Positions 63,132 to 64,000 of a DNA stretch of 64,000 bases are shown here, one piece after another. The notes below the pieces were generated by a model. The model was not told the DNA's origin. It worked only from the letters and a program-made list of their open reading frames with translations, and searched no databases. Every line of letters begins with the position of its first letter. Position 1 is the first letter of the stretch. Source of the stretch: Leuconostoc citreum (GTDB lineage: Bacteria > Bacillota > Bacilli > Lactobacillales > Lactobacillaceae); NCBI RefSeq assembly GCF_004354555.1, contig NZ_PUFH01000004.1, forward strand, positions 458,105-522,104, in the 5' to 3' direction. A program made the translations under genes and the position numbers.

Positions 63132-63998
63132 ATGGGATTATTAGGTGCAATTGAAGCAGGTGGCACAAAGTTTGTGGTCGCCGTAGCAGATGAAAATTAT
63201 AATATCGTTGAACGGACAGCATTCCCAACATTAGACGGGGAGAAAACATTAGATCAAGTTATTGCGTTTTTTGACCGATTTGACAATATTGATGCTATTG
63301 GTATCGCTGCTTTTGGACCAATTGACATTGTGAAGGGATCAAAGACATACGGTTATGTTTTGGCTACGCCAAAACATGGTTGGTCAGGCTATAATTTCTT
63401 GGGTCGTATGAAGGCTTGGCGTGATATTCCTTACTTCTGGACAACAGATGTGAATGGTGCTGGTTGGGCTGAGTTTGAGACTGGTGCTGCCAAAGATGCT
63501 CAAAATATGGTTTACTTGACAGTAGGTACGGGCGTTGGGGCTGGTATTGTGTCAGGTGGCAAATTGGTGAGTGGTTATGGGCACCCAGAAGCTGGACATA
63601 TTTTCTTGCAAAAGCATCCTGAAGATCACTATGAAGGTCATTGTCCATTCCACGGGGATAATTGTTTGGAAGGCTTGGCAGCTGGTCCAGCCATTGAAGC
63701 GCGTTGGCATAAGAGTGCTAAAGAAATTCCTGACGGAGATAAGGCATGGGAAATTGAAGCCTTTTATCTAGCACAAGCAGCGCTAGACTATACCATGATT
63801 TTGCGACCAGAAAAGATTGTTTTTGGTGGTGGTGTGCCACATCGCGAAACCTTATTCCCATTGATTCGTGCGAGTTTTGCTGAACAAATGAGTGATTATT
63901 TAGATGTACCTGATTTAGAAGATTACATTGTGCCAGTAGCTAACGGCGATAACGCTGGTATTCTTGGTTGCTTCTATTTGGCTAAAACATTGTTGTAA
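63132..63998 (+). CDS. scrK: Fructokinase, ROK family
   Basis: A 288-residue kinase phosphorylating the fructose released by ScrB. LGAIEAGGTKFVVAVADEN at the N-terminus is the ROK ATP loop; TTDVNGAGWAEFETGA near 108 holds the catalytic Asp-containing region; the zinc motif is HCPFHGDNCLEGLAAGPA near 170, with GGGVPHRETLFP near 235. GAGGGTAAATC precedes the ATG. Third gene of the sucrose operon, ending at TAA just before the window edge. Confidence 0.94.
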   Translation: MGLLGAIEAGGTKFVVAVADENYNIVERTAFPTLDGEKTLDQVIAFFDRFDNIDAIGIAAFGPIDIVKGSKTYGYVLATPKHGWSGYNFLGRMKAWRDIPYFWTTDVNGAGWAEFETGAAKDAQNMVYLTVGTGVGAGIVSGGKLVSGYGHPEAGHIFLQKHPEDHYEGHCPFHGDNCLEGLAAGPAIEARWHKSAKEIPDGDKAWEIEAFYLAQAALDYTMILRPEKIVFGGGVPHRETLFPLIRASFAEQMSDYLDVPDLEDYIVPVANGDNAGILGCFYLAKTLL

Positions 63999-64000
63999 AA

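Noticed and set aside
1..64000. CRISPR, tRNA, rRNA, prophage or insertion sequences
   Set aside because: I found no regularly spaced repeats, transposase motifs, cloverleaf genes or phage genes on either strand; a dedicated tRNA scan was not possible.

Overview
The window is a contiguous piece of chromosome from a low-GC Gram-positive lactic acid bacterium, most likely Leuconostoc or a close relative (Leuconostocaceae). The reasons are AT-rich codon use, AGGAGG-type ribosome binding sites, rexB-rexA instead of RecBCD, the Firmicutes order spxH / relQ-nadK-rluD, glnR-glnA, gluP-yqgQ-glucokinase, a complete scrA-scrB-fructokinase set, and an acetylated lysine pathway under an L-box. The genus is an inference. 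I see no prophage, insertion sequence, CRISPR array, rRNA or tRNA gene, and the coding sequences look intact.

Layout. 1-2.8 kb: end of rnz, then recJ and apt. 2.8-4.1 kb (minus strand): a methyltransferase-like gene and an SpxH/YjbH-like adaptor. 4.3-9.1 kb: relQ, nadK, an RluD-type pseudouridine synthase, mgtE and a LytR-CpsA-Psr protein. 9.2-13.0 kb: argG, argH and an ornithine carbamoyltransferase gene. 13.0-18.8 kb (minus strand): a drug-efflux MFS gene with a hairpin leader, rqcH/fbpA, cutC, rpmF (too short for ordinary ORF cut-offs), pnuC and a nucleoside deoxyribosyltransferase. 19.0-22.0 kb: dedA, an HTH protein overlapping a nicotinamide phosphoribosyltransferase gene, and a second small HTH protein. 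With pnuC this makes a pyridine-salvage neighbourhood. 22.1-27.2 kb: lysine riboswitch followed by lysA-dapD/H-deacetylase-dapA-dapB.

27.2-39.3 kb: recX, a small conserved protein, a DUF402 phosphatase, rexB-rexA, a rhomboid protease, yqgQ, glucokinase (with a cre site) and map. 39.3-46.2 kb: a surface-polysaccharide cluster with a priming sugar transferase, a DUF4422 transferase, a polytopic membrane glycosyltransferase, UDP-galactopyranose mutase, a GtrB-like transferase, TagD and a GlfT2-like transferase. This suggests a galactofuranose-containing polymer. 46.2-57.4 kb: guanine riboswitch with a purine permease, a cold-shock-domain protein, a Nudix hydrolase, mtnN, ytpR, a 46-codon gene, murC, a Bax-inhibitor-like protein, polA and glnR-glnA with a GlnR box. 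57.5-64 kb: a YitT protein, a 4-oxalocrotonate tautomerase homologue, and the sucrose locus scrR / scrA-scrB-scrK around a three-palindrome control region.

Most of this is core genome, and I do not claim a wholly new system. The observations most worth checking are: the efflux gene whose promoter is separated from its start codon by a terminator-like hairpin; an OTC whose HCLP cysteine is aspartate; several genes whose -10 box lies 6-7 bases before the ATG (predicted leaderless mRNAs); an upstream reading frame before glucokinase; and the HTH gene overlapping nadV.
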